From: Bacteroidota bacterium
GTDB taxonomy: Bacteria; Bacteroidota; Bacteroidia; Chitinophagales; Saprospiraceae
Assembly: GCA_020160935.1 (NCBI GenBank)
Contig: JAIUPL010000001.1
Coordinates: 186,001-250,000, forward strand
Direction: 5' to 3'
DNA: 64,000 nucleotides
How positions within the stretch are numbered: position 1 is the first letter of the stretch; every line of letters starts with the position of its first letter. Below are positions 17,964 to 26,667 of the stretch, piece after piece. The position numbers were made by a program, and so were the translations under genes. Below the pieces are notes generated by a model. That model was given only the letters and a program-made list of their open reading frames with translations. It did not search any database and had not been told where the DNA came from.

Positions 17964-20849
17964 ATGAAAAACCGGATTCTTTTACTGTGTACCACCCTGT
18001 GGTTTGCAACACTTGCCACCGCCCAGCCCCTCATTCCCTACCTCGCTTCCAATGGCAAATACGGTTACGCCGACGAGCAGGGCAAAGTGGTCATTCAGCC
18101 ATTTTCAGAAACACCTGGCGAGATCATTCCACCTGAAAAAATATTCACCACCCTCAAAAACGCCAGCCAGCCGGCGCTGCTGCTCCGCAGTGGCCGGAAA
18201 ATCCCGGTTTCAACCGCCAATACCTACGCTGTCGGGGTGCGAAACTACCAGGTGAATGGCCAACCTATCGACAGCATTGCTCACCTCGTTACCCTTTTTA
18301 GCGACCGGGAAATAACCCTGTACGATGTACGAAGCGGCACAGGGAAAACATACCAGTATTTGCCTGCAAACAACTCCAACAACTGGTTTACAGGGTTTTA
18401 CAAACCTTTCAGAGAATACCTGTCGCCTTTCCCGTTTTTCCATGGATTTACCGAAGTATGGAAATCAAAAGACGCCATGAATTTCGTGGATGCCAACCTG
18501 AAAGAAGTTTTCCCGCGCGATTTTCCGGCAGGCCGCGTGGCAGATGCCGGGCACTTTATCCTGGCAGAGAAAGAAGACCGTTTTGCCATCGGCGATAAAA
18601 CAGGGAAAATCCGCACACCGTTTGTTTGGACCAGCATCTACCCCGGCGGTCAGGAAGGGCATTTCATCGTAACCGGGCCTCGTTATGCTTTTAAAAAATC
18701 GGGTATCAACGGCCTGATCGATGCCGACGGCCGTATCATCATCGATACCATTTACCGTTCTATCAAACCTTTCGGGCCCTTTCTGATCGTGGAAAAAGAC
18801 GAGCGCTACGGACTGATGGACCACAGCGGCCAGGTCGTTCGGCCCATCGCTGCACGCAGTATGTATCCGGTAGTGCGCGGGCGGCTGCTGTTGGTCAATG
18901 AGTACGGCGACAACGGCGGCGGCGCCCGGTCCAACCTGCTCAACCAGCAGGGCAAACCCCTGCTGCCCGAAACAGTACAAGGTATCGGAACCTTCGACAC
19001 GCGGGAATTCCCGCATTTCTGGGTGCAATTTTCCGACTACGACGCTATCTACGACACAGCGCTGCAGGAGATTGCCACCTTTCGGGGTTTCGACAGCGGT
19101 GAAATAGTGGAGACGAACCCCTTTGTTTTTAAACTGTCAAAAATCAACGGCAACAAATACGAATTTGGGCTCTATAATCGTGAAAGCACCCTGCTTACAC
19201 CCACGGCCTTCGATGAATTGGTTCAGGTATATCCGAATGTGTACCGGGTAAAAAAAGACACCCTGTACGGCGTAATCAACAGCAAAGGCGAGCCGCTTAT
19301 TCCAATAAAATACCTCACTATTCGCCCCGAATCCAACACGCGTGATTCGATTTTCTGGTGCGAAGAACAAAATGGACGCTGGGCGGCATACCGCTTGAAA
19401 AACCAAACCATCTTGGAAGACGCCAGGATCATTTCGAATGGCTACAACGATCCGATTGCAGCGTTCAAAAGTTCGATGTTCGGCGGCCCTGTTACGGCCA
19501 CTTTTGAGGACGGAATCCGGCGACTGGTGCCCGATTCACTAAAAGAATGGCAATTGCAACGGCAGATAAGAACGCCGAACGGCGGGCTGCTGGTTTATGC
19601 CCGCTATCAGAATCGCGAGCAAGTAAAACTATACCTCGACGAGCGTTTTCAGAACGTCGTACCACCCGGCTTTGTGGTGATGCCTGCCCAGGAAGAAACC
19701 GGACTGGTGACGGTGATGCGCCTCAAAACAGCCAAACCCACTCCGAAACGCGAGCCGGAACTACAGGTTGTGCCCGAACCGCAAATAAAGGAGATGGAAA
19801 CGCCGCGGGAGCAGCCCCGTGCTACGCAGTATTCCGCCCGCGATTTCGATGCCTGCGGCGTGCTCGCTGCCGACGGTTCCTGGGTGTTACCCCCCAAAGC
19901 AGGCGTGATGTACCAGCCGCTTTCGGCGTATATGGTACTGGAAACGCCGCTCGATATGCCCTACAAACAGGGCAATATTTATCCCGGCACCCTGCGCGTG
20001 CACCGCGTCAACCAGCCCACGCAGCCGCCGATAGAGGTCAATTACATCCGCCACATGCAGTTCGAACGAGGCGAGACGAACATTCAAATGGGCAAGAGTA
20101 TCCGCAAACAACGCGAACTGATTACGACAGCGTATTTCGATAAAAAAGGCCGGCAACTGACGCCGTTCGGTGTGTACCAGGGGCCGCAGCACCTGAAATC
20201 GCGCAACATCATCACAATTGTAGACTATGACAAGCCGGAAAACAGCAAAACGATGGCCATCGATGAACAGGGCGCACCCATTTTCGATCTCGGCAAGTTG
20301 AGTTGCGGAAAAATGCCGCATTCCAAAGGGGGCGACTGGACCTTCGATTACGTGATCGTGATGGAGCAACTTTCCGTGGAAGAAAGCAAACGCATTGCAC
20401 AATTGCCCATAGATGAACTGTCGAAACTGCTCCAAAAAGCCCGTTATCCGCAAGGAATTCTCGATTCTACCGGACGTTTGGTACAGCCGCTGAAATATTT
20501 CAGTCTGCAAATAGTGGCGCCCGACCGCCTGTTCTGTGCCCGCGACACCAACGGAACAGCCATGCTGTACAACTGGCAGGGCGAACTGCTGCATTATTTC
20601 CCCAACCGGCCTGTGTTGGGCTATCAGAATTCGGACCCGGTAAGTGCACTGCCGCTGAAAAACGGAAATATCGTCGTTGGGGACGGTATCACGAGTGTAC
20701 TGGTCTCTTCCGGCAACCGGGTCATCAAAGCGTTCAAGGACTCGCATGTGGGCAGCGTGGATGTGAGCGGGCTTTTTTTTCAGTTGCGCACAAAGGAGCA
20801 GCAGTTATACTGGGTGAGGGGTTCGGACGGGTTGGCATACAGGCAGTGA
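17964..20849 (+). CDS. large exported WG-repeat protein, 961 aa
   Basis: The signal peptide MKNRILLLCTTLWFATLATA is followed by the first repeat (NGKYGYADEQGKVVIQPF). Further degenerate WG repeats (SGINGLIDADGRIIIDTIY, ERYGLMDHSGQVVRPI, LYGVINSKGEPLIPIKYL) occupy the N-terminal half. The central part (about 560-640) contains a Pro/Glu-rich segment (KPTPKREPELQVVPEPQIK). The C-terminal part has weaker repeats (YPQGILDSTGRLVQPLKY). It is nearly twice the length of its neighbours, from added repeats and linker. It ends the WG gene series and is followed by a hairpin shared with the convergent mgsA gene. Confidence 0.84.
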   Translation: MKNRILLLCTTLWFATLATAQPLIPYLASNGKYGYADEQGKVVIQPFSETPGEIIPPEKIFTTLKNASQPALLLRSGRKIPVSTANTYAVGVRNYQVNGQPIDSIAHLVTLFSDREITLYDVRSGTGKTYQYLPANNSNNWFTGFYKPFREYLSPFPFFHGFTEVWKSKDAMNFVDANLKEVFPRDFPAGRVADAGHFILAEKEDRFAIGDKTGKIRTPFVWTSIYPGGQEGHFIVTGPRYAFKKSGINGLIDADGRIIIDTIYRSIKPFGPFLIVEKDERYGLMDHSGQVVRPIAARSMYPVVRGRLLLVNEYGDNGGGARSNLLNQQGKPLLPETVQGIGTFDTREFPHFWVQFSDYDAIYDTALQEIATFRGFDSGEIVETNPFVFKLSKINGNKYEFGLYNRESTLLTPTAFDELVQVYPNVYRVKKDTLYGVINSKGEPLIPIKYLTIRPESNTRDSIFWCEEQNGRWAAYRLKNQTILEDARIISNGYNDPIAAFKSSMFGGPVTATFEDGIRRLVPDSLKEWQLQRQIRTPNGGLLVYARYQNREQVKLYLDERFQNVVPPGFVVMPAQEETGLVTVMRLKTAKPTPKREPELQVVPEPQIKEMETPREQPRATQYSARDFDACGVLAADGSWVLPPKAGVMYQPLSAYMVLETPLDMPYKQGNIYPGTLRVHRVNQPTQPPIEVNYIRHMQFERGETNIQMGKSIRKQRELITTAYFDKKGRQLTPFGVYQGPQHLKSRNIITIVDYDKPENSKTMAIDEQGAPIFDLGKLSCGKMPHSKGGDWTFDYVIVMEQLSVEESKRIAQLPIDELSKLLQKARYPQGILDSTGRLVQPLKYFSLQIVAPDRLFCARDTNGTAMLYNWQGELLHYFPNRPVLGYQNSDPVSALPLKNGNIVVGDGITSVLVSSGNRVIKAFKDSHVGSVDVSGLFFQLRTKEQQLYWVRGSDGLAYRQ

Positions 20850-20871
20850 ACGCCGCAAATGGGTAGAGAGC

Positions 20872-20925
20872 GGAGTTATGAGTTATGAGTTATGTCGGAC
20901 GACATCACTCATAACTCATAACTCC
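20872..20925. repeat. hairpin made of tandem ACTCATAACT words between convergent genes
   Basis: The left arm GGAGTTATGAGTTATGAGT (20872-20890) pairs perfectly with ACTCATAACTCATAACTCC (20907-20925). The centre adds an inner stem ATGTCG/CGACAT. Each arm is a tandem of a ten-base word. It lies three bases from the mgsA stop codon and 23 bases from the WG-gene stop, so it may serve as a two-way terminator, though neither side has a strong T-tract. Confidence 0.75.
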
Positions 20926-20927
20926 TC

Positions 20928-21395
20928 TTACAGTTTTCGCGTCAAATAATTCGTATAGTCTGTCAGCAGCACTTCATATTCCTGCCGCATGAGTGGTGAG
21001 GTCATCATGAAGTCGGCAGTAGCGCGGTTGCAGGCAGTAGGTATGTTCCAGGTGGCCGCCAGGCGAAGCAGGGCCTTGATATCGGGGTCGTGTGGAAGCG
21101 CTTCCATGGGGTCCCAGAAAAACACCACAGCGTCGATCTGGCCTTCTGCGATTTTGGCGCCGATTTGCTGGTCGCCGCCGAGTGGGCCGCTCAAGAACTG
21201 GGTGACATGCATATCCAGTGCTGCTTCCAGCATTTTGCCTGTGGTGCCTGTGGCAAATAACTGGTGCTTTTGCAATTGTTCCTTATTGTGAACAGCCCAT
21301 TCGATCAGGTCGTGTTTTTTATGATCGTGCGCAATGAGCGCAATGCGTTTGCGGGCGCTCATTTGGCGGGTTATGTAGGCGTTTGATTTTTCCAT
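20928..21395 (-). CDS. mgsA: methylglyoxal synthase, 155 aa
   Basis: MgsA converts dihydroxyacetone phosphate to methylglyoxal and phosphate, a bypass of lower glycolysis in the cytoplasm. The family hallmarks are present: the N-terminal RIALIAHDHKKHDLIEW, the phosphate-binding FATGTTGKML, the GPLGGDQQIGA loop that carries the catalytic Asp, and the FFWDPMEALPHDPDIKALL segment with its conserved His. Length is normal for the family. I take the ATG at 21395 (MEKSNAYITRQM); 11 further in-frame residues upstream start from another ATG but look like leader sequence. The gene stands alone on the minus strand. Confidence 0.95.
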   Translation of the reverse strand: MEKSNAYITRQMSARKRIALIAHDHKKHDLIEWAVHNKEQLQKHQLFATGTTGKMLEAALDMHVTQFLSGPLGGDQQIGAKIAEGQIDAVVFFWDPMEALPHDPDIKALLRLAATWNIPTACNRATADFMMTSPLMRQEYEVLLTDYTNYLTRKL

Positions 21396-21461
21396 TGTGA
21401 GACGTTTAATGCTACTCAAACCACACAATTGGATTTTTGATTGTTCGCAGGCACGAATTTT

Positions 21462-22094
21462 TCAGACGAGTTTTTTAACAGGCTCCCTTAAAATGGTTTT
21501 CAATTTTTCCGGTGCTGTTTTTCGGAAGTCGGAAAGATAAATTTCGTGGTGCAGCCCGTTTTTCAGCAGGCAATTCGACTCCATAAAAGCATTCATTTGC
21601 AACAGCGTGTCGGGTTCAGTAGCAAAAGGCCCGATATGAAGCATTTGCACGCAAAGCCCTTCTGTTAATTCAAACCATTGTACTTCCGATGCCAGTACAA
21701 CGCCTTTCTGAGACCGGGCTACTTCAGCACCATGCTCCACGTCTTTGGGGCTGACAAATTCCGGCACCCGGATCAGTAGTCTGTATTCCCATTCGCTGCG
21801 TGGTATTTTTTGCGGGGCTTCCGAAATGGAATATGCTCCGAATTTCGCTTCATCAAACCACCACAAGCCTTCCAGTTTGGAAACCACAAAATCCATTCCC
21901 CGAGCCTTGCACGCGAACTTAACAGCATAGGCAGTTGTATAAAGCGCTTCGATGTAGGCTGAAAAGCCGGCGCTGGAAGGGTCGCCTTTGCCACAAACAG
22001 ACAGGTATGTGTTGGTATCGAAACAGGCAAATCCCGCTTTGCTTTTAGCACTAAAATAGGGCTTGTCGTATTTAGTGAGGTCCAGTTTTTCCAT
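21462..22094 (-). CDS. GyrI-like (SOUL/effector-binding) domain protein, 210 aa
   Basis: The protein starts MEKLDLTKYDKPYFSAKSKA and has the layout of stand-alone GyrI-like proteins: FDTNTYLSVCGKGDPSSAGF, a central VVSKLEGLWWFDE, WEYRLLIRVPEFV and a C-terminal HEIYLSDFRKTAPEKLKTIL. The fold is that of the ligand-binding half of AraC/MerR-type regulators. Stand-alone members may bind or hydrolyse small cyclic compounds, but the ligand here is unknown. It has no DNA-binding domain. Its neighbour is a GlxA/AraC regulator on the same strand, 100 bases upstream, a plausible functional link. Confidence 0.85.
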   Translation of the reverse strand: MEKLDLTKYDKPYFSAKSKAGFACFDTNTYLSVCGKGDPSSAGFSAYIEALYTTAYAVKFACKARGMDFVVSKLEGLWWFDEAKFGAYSISEAPQKIPRSEWEYRLLIRVPEFVSPKDVEHGAEVARSQKGVVLASEVQWFELTEGLCVQMLHIGPFATEPDTLLQMNAFMESNCLLKNGLHHEIYLSDFRKTAPEKLKTILREPVKKLV

Positions 22095-22193
22095 AAGATG
22101 ATTTTTTTACGTCATTTTCACCGTAAAAGTCGCATGGATCAATGACAACCCTATGTCACCGTGTCCCTGAAATTTTACAGGATTTAACATGCC

Positions 22194-23165
22194 CTAACTC
22201 ATCTTGGTAAACTTGTTTCTGTACTCTACCGGCGTCAGGCCTGTAATCTTTTTAAACACGTCGCGGAAAGCCTTTGTGTCCGTATACCCCACATCGTACA
22301 TCACCTCGTTGATGCTTTTTCGGCTGTTTTCGAAGCGGCGCTTGGCGGCTTCGATGCGCACCCGTTGCAGGTATTCGACCACCGTATTGTTGGTAGCCTT
22401 TTTAAAACGGCGTTCAAAACTGCGCCTGCCGATGGCATAGCGGTCGGCCAGTTCGTCTACGCCGATTTTGTCGTGGTAATGTACTTCTATGTATTGCTGT
22501 GCCTGCCGAATTTCCTCGTCGGCATGGTTTTTTTGTCCCTGAAATACCATGAAAGCCGACTGGCTGTTGCGGTCTATATCGACAGCAAAAAATTTGGACG
22601 CCAGAATAGCCGTTTCGCGGTCGGTGTATTTTTCCACGAGGTACAGCAGCAGGTTCCAGTAGGAATGAGCGCCGCCGCTGGAGTAAATATTATTTTCTTC
22701 TGTTATGACACTGCCGTCTTTCAGTTCAACGCGGGGAAACATTTCGCGAAACTCATTGGCAAATGCCCAGTGCGTCGAGCATTGTTTGCCATCGAGCAAT
22801 CCGGTAGATGCCAGCAGAAATGCGCCCACACACAGGGAGGCTACTTCGGTGCCGCGGCGATACTGGTCGACAATCCAGGGAATAGCGGCCCTGTTTTGTT
22901 CGATGGCCGAACGCATATCGCCAAAAAGAGCAGGGATAAATACCAGGTCTACTTTTTCCGTTTCGTCCAGCAGGGAGTCCGTATGCACGGAAAACATGCC
23001 GTTGTTGAGTCGCACCTCGCGCGATTGGCCGACGAGCCGCACCTGAAACAATGGCTGCTGACCGTTGGCTTGTAAAAACTGGTTGACTGCCGAGAACATA
23101 TAACTTGGATCGGCAATAGCCTGCATAACGGATGACTCGGGGACGAGAATGGCGATATTTTTCAT
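22194..23165 (-). CDS. GlxA family transcriptional regulator (DJ-1/PfpI + AraC HTH), 323 aa
   Basis: The N-terminal domain (about 1-190) is DJ-1/PfpI-like: KNIAILVPESSVMQAI, VDLVFIPALFGD and the nucleophile-elbow region EVASLCVGAFLLASTGLLDG with a Cys at the expected place. The C-terminal domain (about 215-320) is an AraC-type double helix-turn-helix: YAIGRRSFERRFKKATNN, then VEYLQRVRIEAAKRRFENS and DVGYTDTKAFRDVFKKITGL. Such regulators usually sense a small metabolite. It is divergent from the VOC gene at 23386, with about 220 bases between them. Confidence 0.92.
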   Translation of the reverse strand: MKNIAILVPESSVMQAIADPSYMFSAVNQFLQANGQQPLFQVRLVGQSREVRLNNGMFSVHTDSLLDETEKVDLVFIPALFGDMRSAIEQNRAAIPWIVDQYRRGTEVASLCVGAFLLASTGLLDGKQCSTHWAFANEFREMFPRVELKDGSVITEENNIYSSGGAHSYWNLLLYLVEKYTDRETAILASKFFAVDIDRNSQSAFMVFQGQKNHADEEIRQAQQYIEVHYHDKIGVDELADRYAIGRRSFERRFKKATNNTVVEYLQRVRIEAAKRRFENSRKSINEVMYDVGYTDTKAFRDVFKKITGLTPVEYRNKFTKMS

Positions 23166-23248
23166 TCGGCAAACTTACACAAAAAGTTTGTCGTAAACAA
23201 CCCTTGTAATTGTCGTTTTTACCATGTTGCTGACGTTTTAAAACATTT

Positions 23249-23256
23249 TATGTTTG
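23249..23256 (+). promoter_or_regulatory. Bacteroidota-type -7 promoter box, TATGTTTG
   Basis: TATGTTTG matches the TAnnTTTG -7 consensus of Bacteroidota housekeeping promoters. It lies about 130 bases before the VOC gene start at 23386, between two divergent genes. No convincing -33 TTTG lies at the usual distance, so this is a weak call. Confidence 0.4.
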
Positions 23257-23385
23257 CAGTATAAATACAGAATGGTATTTGACGTAAAAGTCGGCAACCC
23301 AAAACAGCATTTGGAATGGCGTTGATCTTTGCAATTGTCTCATTTATATCCGACAGAATGGACGGATATTATAACGCTCAATACA

Positions 23386-23790
23386 ATGAAACCACAAATC
23401 GACTGGATCTCGCTCGGCGTCAGCGACCTCGACAAGTCCCTGGCTTTTTACCGCGACGGACTCGGACTGCCCACCAATGGCATAGAACCCACTCGCCCCG
23501 GCACCGTATCATTTATGCTCGACAACGATCAGACGCTGGTGATACACGAATGGAAGGTGTTTTCCACTTTCACAGCCGATCACAACGCAGCCCTGAAGCC
23601 CAGTGGCTGCATTTTCAACTGTTATGCCGACAGCAAGGAAGACGTGCATCAAAAACTTGAAAGCGCGCTGAAAGCCGGCGGCACACAGATCGGCGAAGTG
23701 GCCGATCAGCCCTGGGGTTATGTCGCCAGTGTGCTCGATCCCGACGGGCATCAGTGGGTGTTGTTTTATAGCCCTATGGGGAAAATGTAA
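23386..23790 (+). CDS. VOC (glyoxalase/bleomycin-resistance-like) family protein, 134 aa
   Basis: A single VOC domain made of two beta-alpha-beta-beta-beta modules: QIDWISLGVSDLDKSLAFYR, then LGLPTNGIEP, VSFMLDNDQTLVIHEW, and after the linker SGCIFNCYADSKEDVHQKLE and GYVASVLDPDGHQWVLFY. VOC proteins bind a divalent metal and act on small molecules; the substrate cannot be inferred. The start at 23386 is where VOC similarity begins; a longer reading from 23329 adds 19 residues of untypical sequence. It faces the GlxA-type regulator across a shared promoter region. Confidence 0.85.
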   Translation: MKPQIDWISLGVSDLDKSLAFYRDGLGLPTNGIEPTRPGTVSFMLDNDQTLVIHEWKVFSTFTADHNAALKPSGCIFNCYADSKEDVHQKLESALKAGGTQIGEVADQPWGYVASVLDPDGHQWVLFYSPMGKM

Positions 23791-24028
23791 GAGAGGTGAG
23801 AGTGTGAGAGATGTGAGAGCGTGAGAGAAGTGAGAGGGTGAGAGAAGTGAGAGGGTGAGAGATGTGAGAGCGTGAGAGTTTGTAGATTGTACCGCCCCAT
23901 GCTACCATTCCTGAACTTGCTTGTAAGACTATTCACATCTCTCATGCTCTCACATCTCTCACCCTCTCACATCTCTCACGCTCTCACCCTCTCACATCTC
24001 TCACTTCTCTCACCCTCTCACCCTCTAT
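23790..24028. repeat. inverted low-complexity repeat of GTGAGAG words
   Basis: From about 23790 to 23878 the sequence is a run of GTGAGAG-type heptamers with small variations (GTGAGAGGGTGAGAGAA and so on). From about 23939 to 24027 the complementary CTCTCAC words run the other way. About 60 bases of non-repetitive sequence separate them. The arms can pair into a long hairpin ending directly at the start codon of the next VOC gene. It is not a CRISPR array because the units have no unique spacers. Confidence 0.85.
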
Positions 24029-24030
24029 TC

Positions 24031-24456
24031 ATGCTCCTCCACCCTTATCTCACTTTCGACGGGCAGTGCCGTGAGGCCATGACATTCTACCGCGAATGTC
24101 TGGGCGGCGAACTCTTTTTCCAGACCATTGGAGAGTCGCCGATGGCAGATCAGTTGCCGCCGGAAGCACAGGTGTTTATTCTGCATGCCAGCCTGACCAA
24201 TGGCGCACTCACCATTCTGGCTTCCGATATGGTAGCCGATCGCGGGCTGGAAGTGGGCAATGCCGTATCGCTTATGCTTGACTGCAGTAGCGAGGAAGAA
24301 ATCAGGCGGCTGTACTACCTGCTGTCGGAAGGTGGACTGCGCACCCATCCACTCGAGCAGACGTTCTGGGGTGCCTTGTTCGGCAACCTTACAGATAAAT
24401 ACGGCAACCACTGGCTGTTACACTTTGACTCAACACCATCATCACCCTCTCAATAA
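24031..24456 (+). CDS. VOC family protein of the PhnB type, 141 aa
   Basis: The protein opens MLLHPYLTFDGQCREAMTFY, with RECLGGELFFQTIGESP, ILHASLTNGALTILASDM and the C-terminal GALFGNLTDKYGNHWLLHF, all typical of the PhnB-like (YjdN) subgroup of VOC proteins. The substrate is unknown; despite the name most members are not linked to phosphonate use. The true start is the ATG at 24031; in-frame sequence before it is translated CTCTCAC repeat (SHLSPSH...). It is nine bases upstream of the AHSA1-like gene and likely co-transcribed with it. Confidence 0.85.
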   Translation: MLLHPYLTFDGQCREAMTFYRECLGGELFFQTIGESPMADQLPPEAQVFILHASLTNGALTILASDMVADRGLEVGNAVSLMLDCSSEEEIRRLYYLLSEGGLRTHPLEQTFWGALFGNLTDKYGNHWLLHFDSTPSSPSQ

Positions 24457-24465
24457 ATAAGTGTT

Positions 24466-24897
24466 ATGAAAAAACTGAATTTTAACATCCACATTCATGC
24501 ATCTCCTGAAAAAGTGTGGGATGTATTGTGGACCGACGCGTCGTATCGCGAATGGGTTAGTGTGTTTTATCCTGGTTCGCATGCCCTGAGCGACTGGCAG
24601 GAAGGCAGCAGAATTCTTTTTGTGGAAGGCAGCGGGCAAAATGGCATGTTCAGCAAAATCGCCCGACTCATTCCAAACGAATACATGTCGTTTCAGCATT
24701 TAGGCGAATGGAAAGATGGCGCCGAAGCTCCTGGCGAGTCGGTCTGGGAAAATGCTTTTGAGAATTACCGCCTTTCGCCCATCGAAAACGGCACCGATCT
24801 GCAAGTGGAAATTGACGCGCATGAACCACATGCAGATTATTTTAAGGACACGTTTCCAAAAGCGCTGGACAAGGTAAAAGCACTGGCAGAACAGTAG
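24466..24897 (+). CDS. AHSA1/SRPBCC domain protein, 143 aa
   Basis: A single SRPBCC domain: KLNFNIHIHASPEKVWDVLW, then YREWVSVFYPGSHALSDWQE, RILFVEGSGQNGMFSKIARL and FKDTFPKALDKVKALAEQ. The AHSA1-like subgroup has a hydrophobic cavity; in many bacteria it is paired with VOC/PhnB genes, as here, but the ligand is unknown. No signal peptide, so cytoplasmic. Confidence 0.85.
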   Translation: MKKLNFNIHIHASPEKVWDVLWTDASYREWVSVFYPGSHALSDWQEGSRILFVEGSGQNGMFSKIARLIPNEYMSFQHLGEWKDGAEAPGESVWENAFENYRLSPIENGTDLQVEIDAHEPHADYFKDTFPKALDKVKALAEQ

Positions 24898-24925
24898 CCA
24901 CTAGCGCTGTCGTATGTATACCTGT

Positions 24926-26329
24926 TCAAATTTTGTACTTCCGAACCTGTTCCTCCAGCCAGTGGCCCAGGATCAGGTTCGGTTTTTCCTGAATGCGTTT
25001 CAACAACACTTTTTTATTTGCATTCATTGACACAATGGCCTTGCAGATGCGTACAAATGCCAGGGCGGCCTCCAGAGGAGGTTCTTTTTTGATCTTAAGT
25101 TGGCGATCCAGAGAAGCCTCAAACGAATGGCAGTAGTCGTGAATATCATTGGGGGCTATTTTTAATTCGAAATAGCAACGCAAAACAAGTGTCCGGGCGC
25201 GCATTCTTTCATAAAAATCCCGAAACTCTTCCTGGTTCAGGACTTCGAGGCATGATTCGAACTGTTTTCGTGTAAACAAAATCGTTGCATTGGCCAACCG
25301 GATGTTGTTGGCGCGGCTGCCCTCGCCCAATTGCGGCCCGTATTCTCTGACAAAAGATTCGGCCCAGTCTACTTTATTCAGCCGGGTGGCAACACTTACA
25401 ATATTGGTAAATTCCTGTGGTTGTATTTTCCCCTTTTGGTTCCGGGGGTCATATTGTAGCCGAAACAGGTTCAATTCATGGAATTTGGCAACCCAGGGGT
25501 TATCACGGTCTTTTCTGATTTTCACCGACAGGAAATTGCGCAAAGGGGTCAGGATAATCTGCAATTCTTCAGGGTCAATTCTATGTATGTTCTCGATCAA
25601 TAATTTTTCTATTTCCTTGAATAATGCCTCGTCCTCGTTGAGGATCATTTGGTGCATCATTTGATAAATATCCCTCAATTCAGTGGGCAGCGCTACCGTT
25701 CGCAGTTGTTCGGAGGCAGCGCCGGGGCGTACCTTCCGGGCATTGGCCAACTGGCATTCCATTTTTTCCAGCCACATTTCCTGAAATGTTCGAAGGGTGT
25801 CCAAACATTGTTGCATGTCCTGGATCGGGGGCGATTTTGTTTGAAGAGCCAGGTTTTGGAACTGAAGGGCAGAGAGCAGGCCTAAATACCGCTGGTTGGC
25901 TTCACTCAGTATAGCCGACTCCTCCGTTATTTTCGCGTATATAGAATCAGTCTGGGATGCAAAAAAAGAATATATCCGACGCTTATACAGGGTATCCAGC
26001 CAGATCAACTCGGCGTTTTTTTCATCTTTCCTAACGCTGTCCAGTATCAGATATTCCTTGAGCAGTTTGAAAAGATCCGAAAACGTGTTGGGTAAATGGG
26101 GTCGCTGCTTTCGTTTTTCCGACAAAGGCTTCGGGAAAATCTTCGCTGTTGCATATTCAACGGCCATTTTTTTTTGATTGGAAAAATCGGGGTGAAACTT
26201 TTTGTAATATTCAAAAACGCGCACGGGAACACTTTGTTTTCCCTGGATTTGTTTCAAATACTTGTGAAACCCTGCTACGTCGTCTGCGTTAAGTTCCTGT
26301 AACAGGGAAAAAAAATTCAATTTGGCCAT
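24926..26329 (-). CDS. alpha-helical hypothetical protein, 467 aa, paralogue of 4195-5580
   Basis: The protein is largely helical and has no signal peptide or membrane segment. It shares the plan of the 461-residue protein at 4195-5580: an N-terminal LLQELNADDVAGFHKYL, VFEYYKKFHPDF, an LFKLLKEYLILDS segment, a long helical middle (QDMQQCLDTLRTFQEMWLEK) and a repeat-like C-terminus (RANNIRLANATILFTRKQFE). Two copies 20 kb apart in one window show an expanded family of unknown function. I start at the ATG at 26329 (MAKLNFFSLLQELN); an upstream ATG at 26371 adds 14 His/Ser-rich residues that look untranslated. Confidence 0.72.
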   Translation of the reverse strand: MAKLNFFSLLQELNADDVAGFHKYLKQIQGKQSVPVRVFEYYKKFHPDFSNQKKMAVEYATAKIFPKPLSEKRKQRPHLPNTFSDLFKLLKEYLILDSVRKDEKNAELIWLDTLYKRRIYSFFASQTDSIYAKITEESAILSEANQRYLGLLSALQFQNLALQTKSPPIQDMQQCLDTLRTFQEMWLEKMECQLANARKVRPGAASEQLRTVALPTELRDIYQMMHQMILNEDEALFKEIEKLLIENIHRIDPEELQIILTPLRNFLSVKIRKDRDNPWVAKFHELNLFRLQYDPRNQKGKIQPQEFTNIVSVATRLNKVDWAESFVREYGPQLGEGSRANNIRLANATILFTRKQFESCLEVLNQEEFRDFYERMRARTLVLRCYFELKIAPNDIHDYCHSFEASLDRQLKIKKEPPLEAALAFVRICKAIVSMNANKKVLLKRIQEKPNLILGHWLEEQVRKYKI

Positions 26330-26667
26330 AACAAAAAAAAGGTGAGAATGCGAAGAGTGCGCTGAATGCATTTGAGTGGTTCCAAAATTTGGAGAGCCAC
26401 AAATGCATGGCCAAAGATATTATTCACAAATAATTGATAATAAGTTTTTTATGATATTTTTTCTAAAGAAGAGCATTTGATACAATAGATATTTCTCGCC
26501 CAGGAAAGTTCTTTTATGCAAATCCATTTATTTCAATTTTACAAAAAACGGTGGTGAAAAACGGTAAAACCCTTGGTGATACGTTTTTCCAAACCCCTGT
26601 ACTCTTGTAATGTAATTGTGAGGGGGATAATACAGAACATATTAGTAAAGTTGTAAATGCAAATATA
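26330..26667. other. AT-rich intergenic spacer without recognisable feature
   Basis: This divergent spacer of about 340 bases is AT-rich and must hold promoters for the genes on both sides. I see no clear TAnnTTTG box, repeat, RNA gene or terminator. Confidence 0.5.

Noticed and set aside
23790-24028. CRISPR array
   Set aside because: The repeats are seven-base low-complexity words without unique spacers of constant length, arranged as inverted arms.
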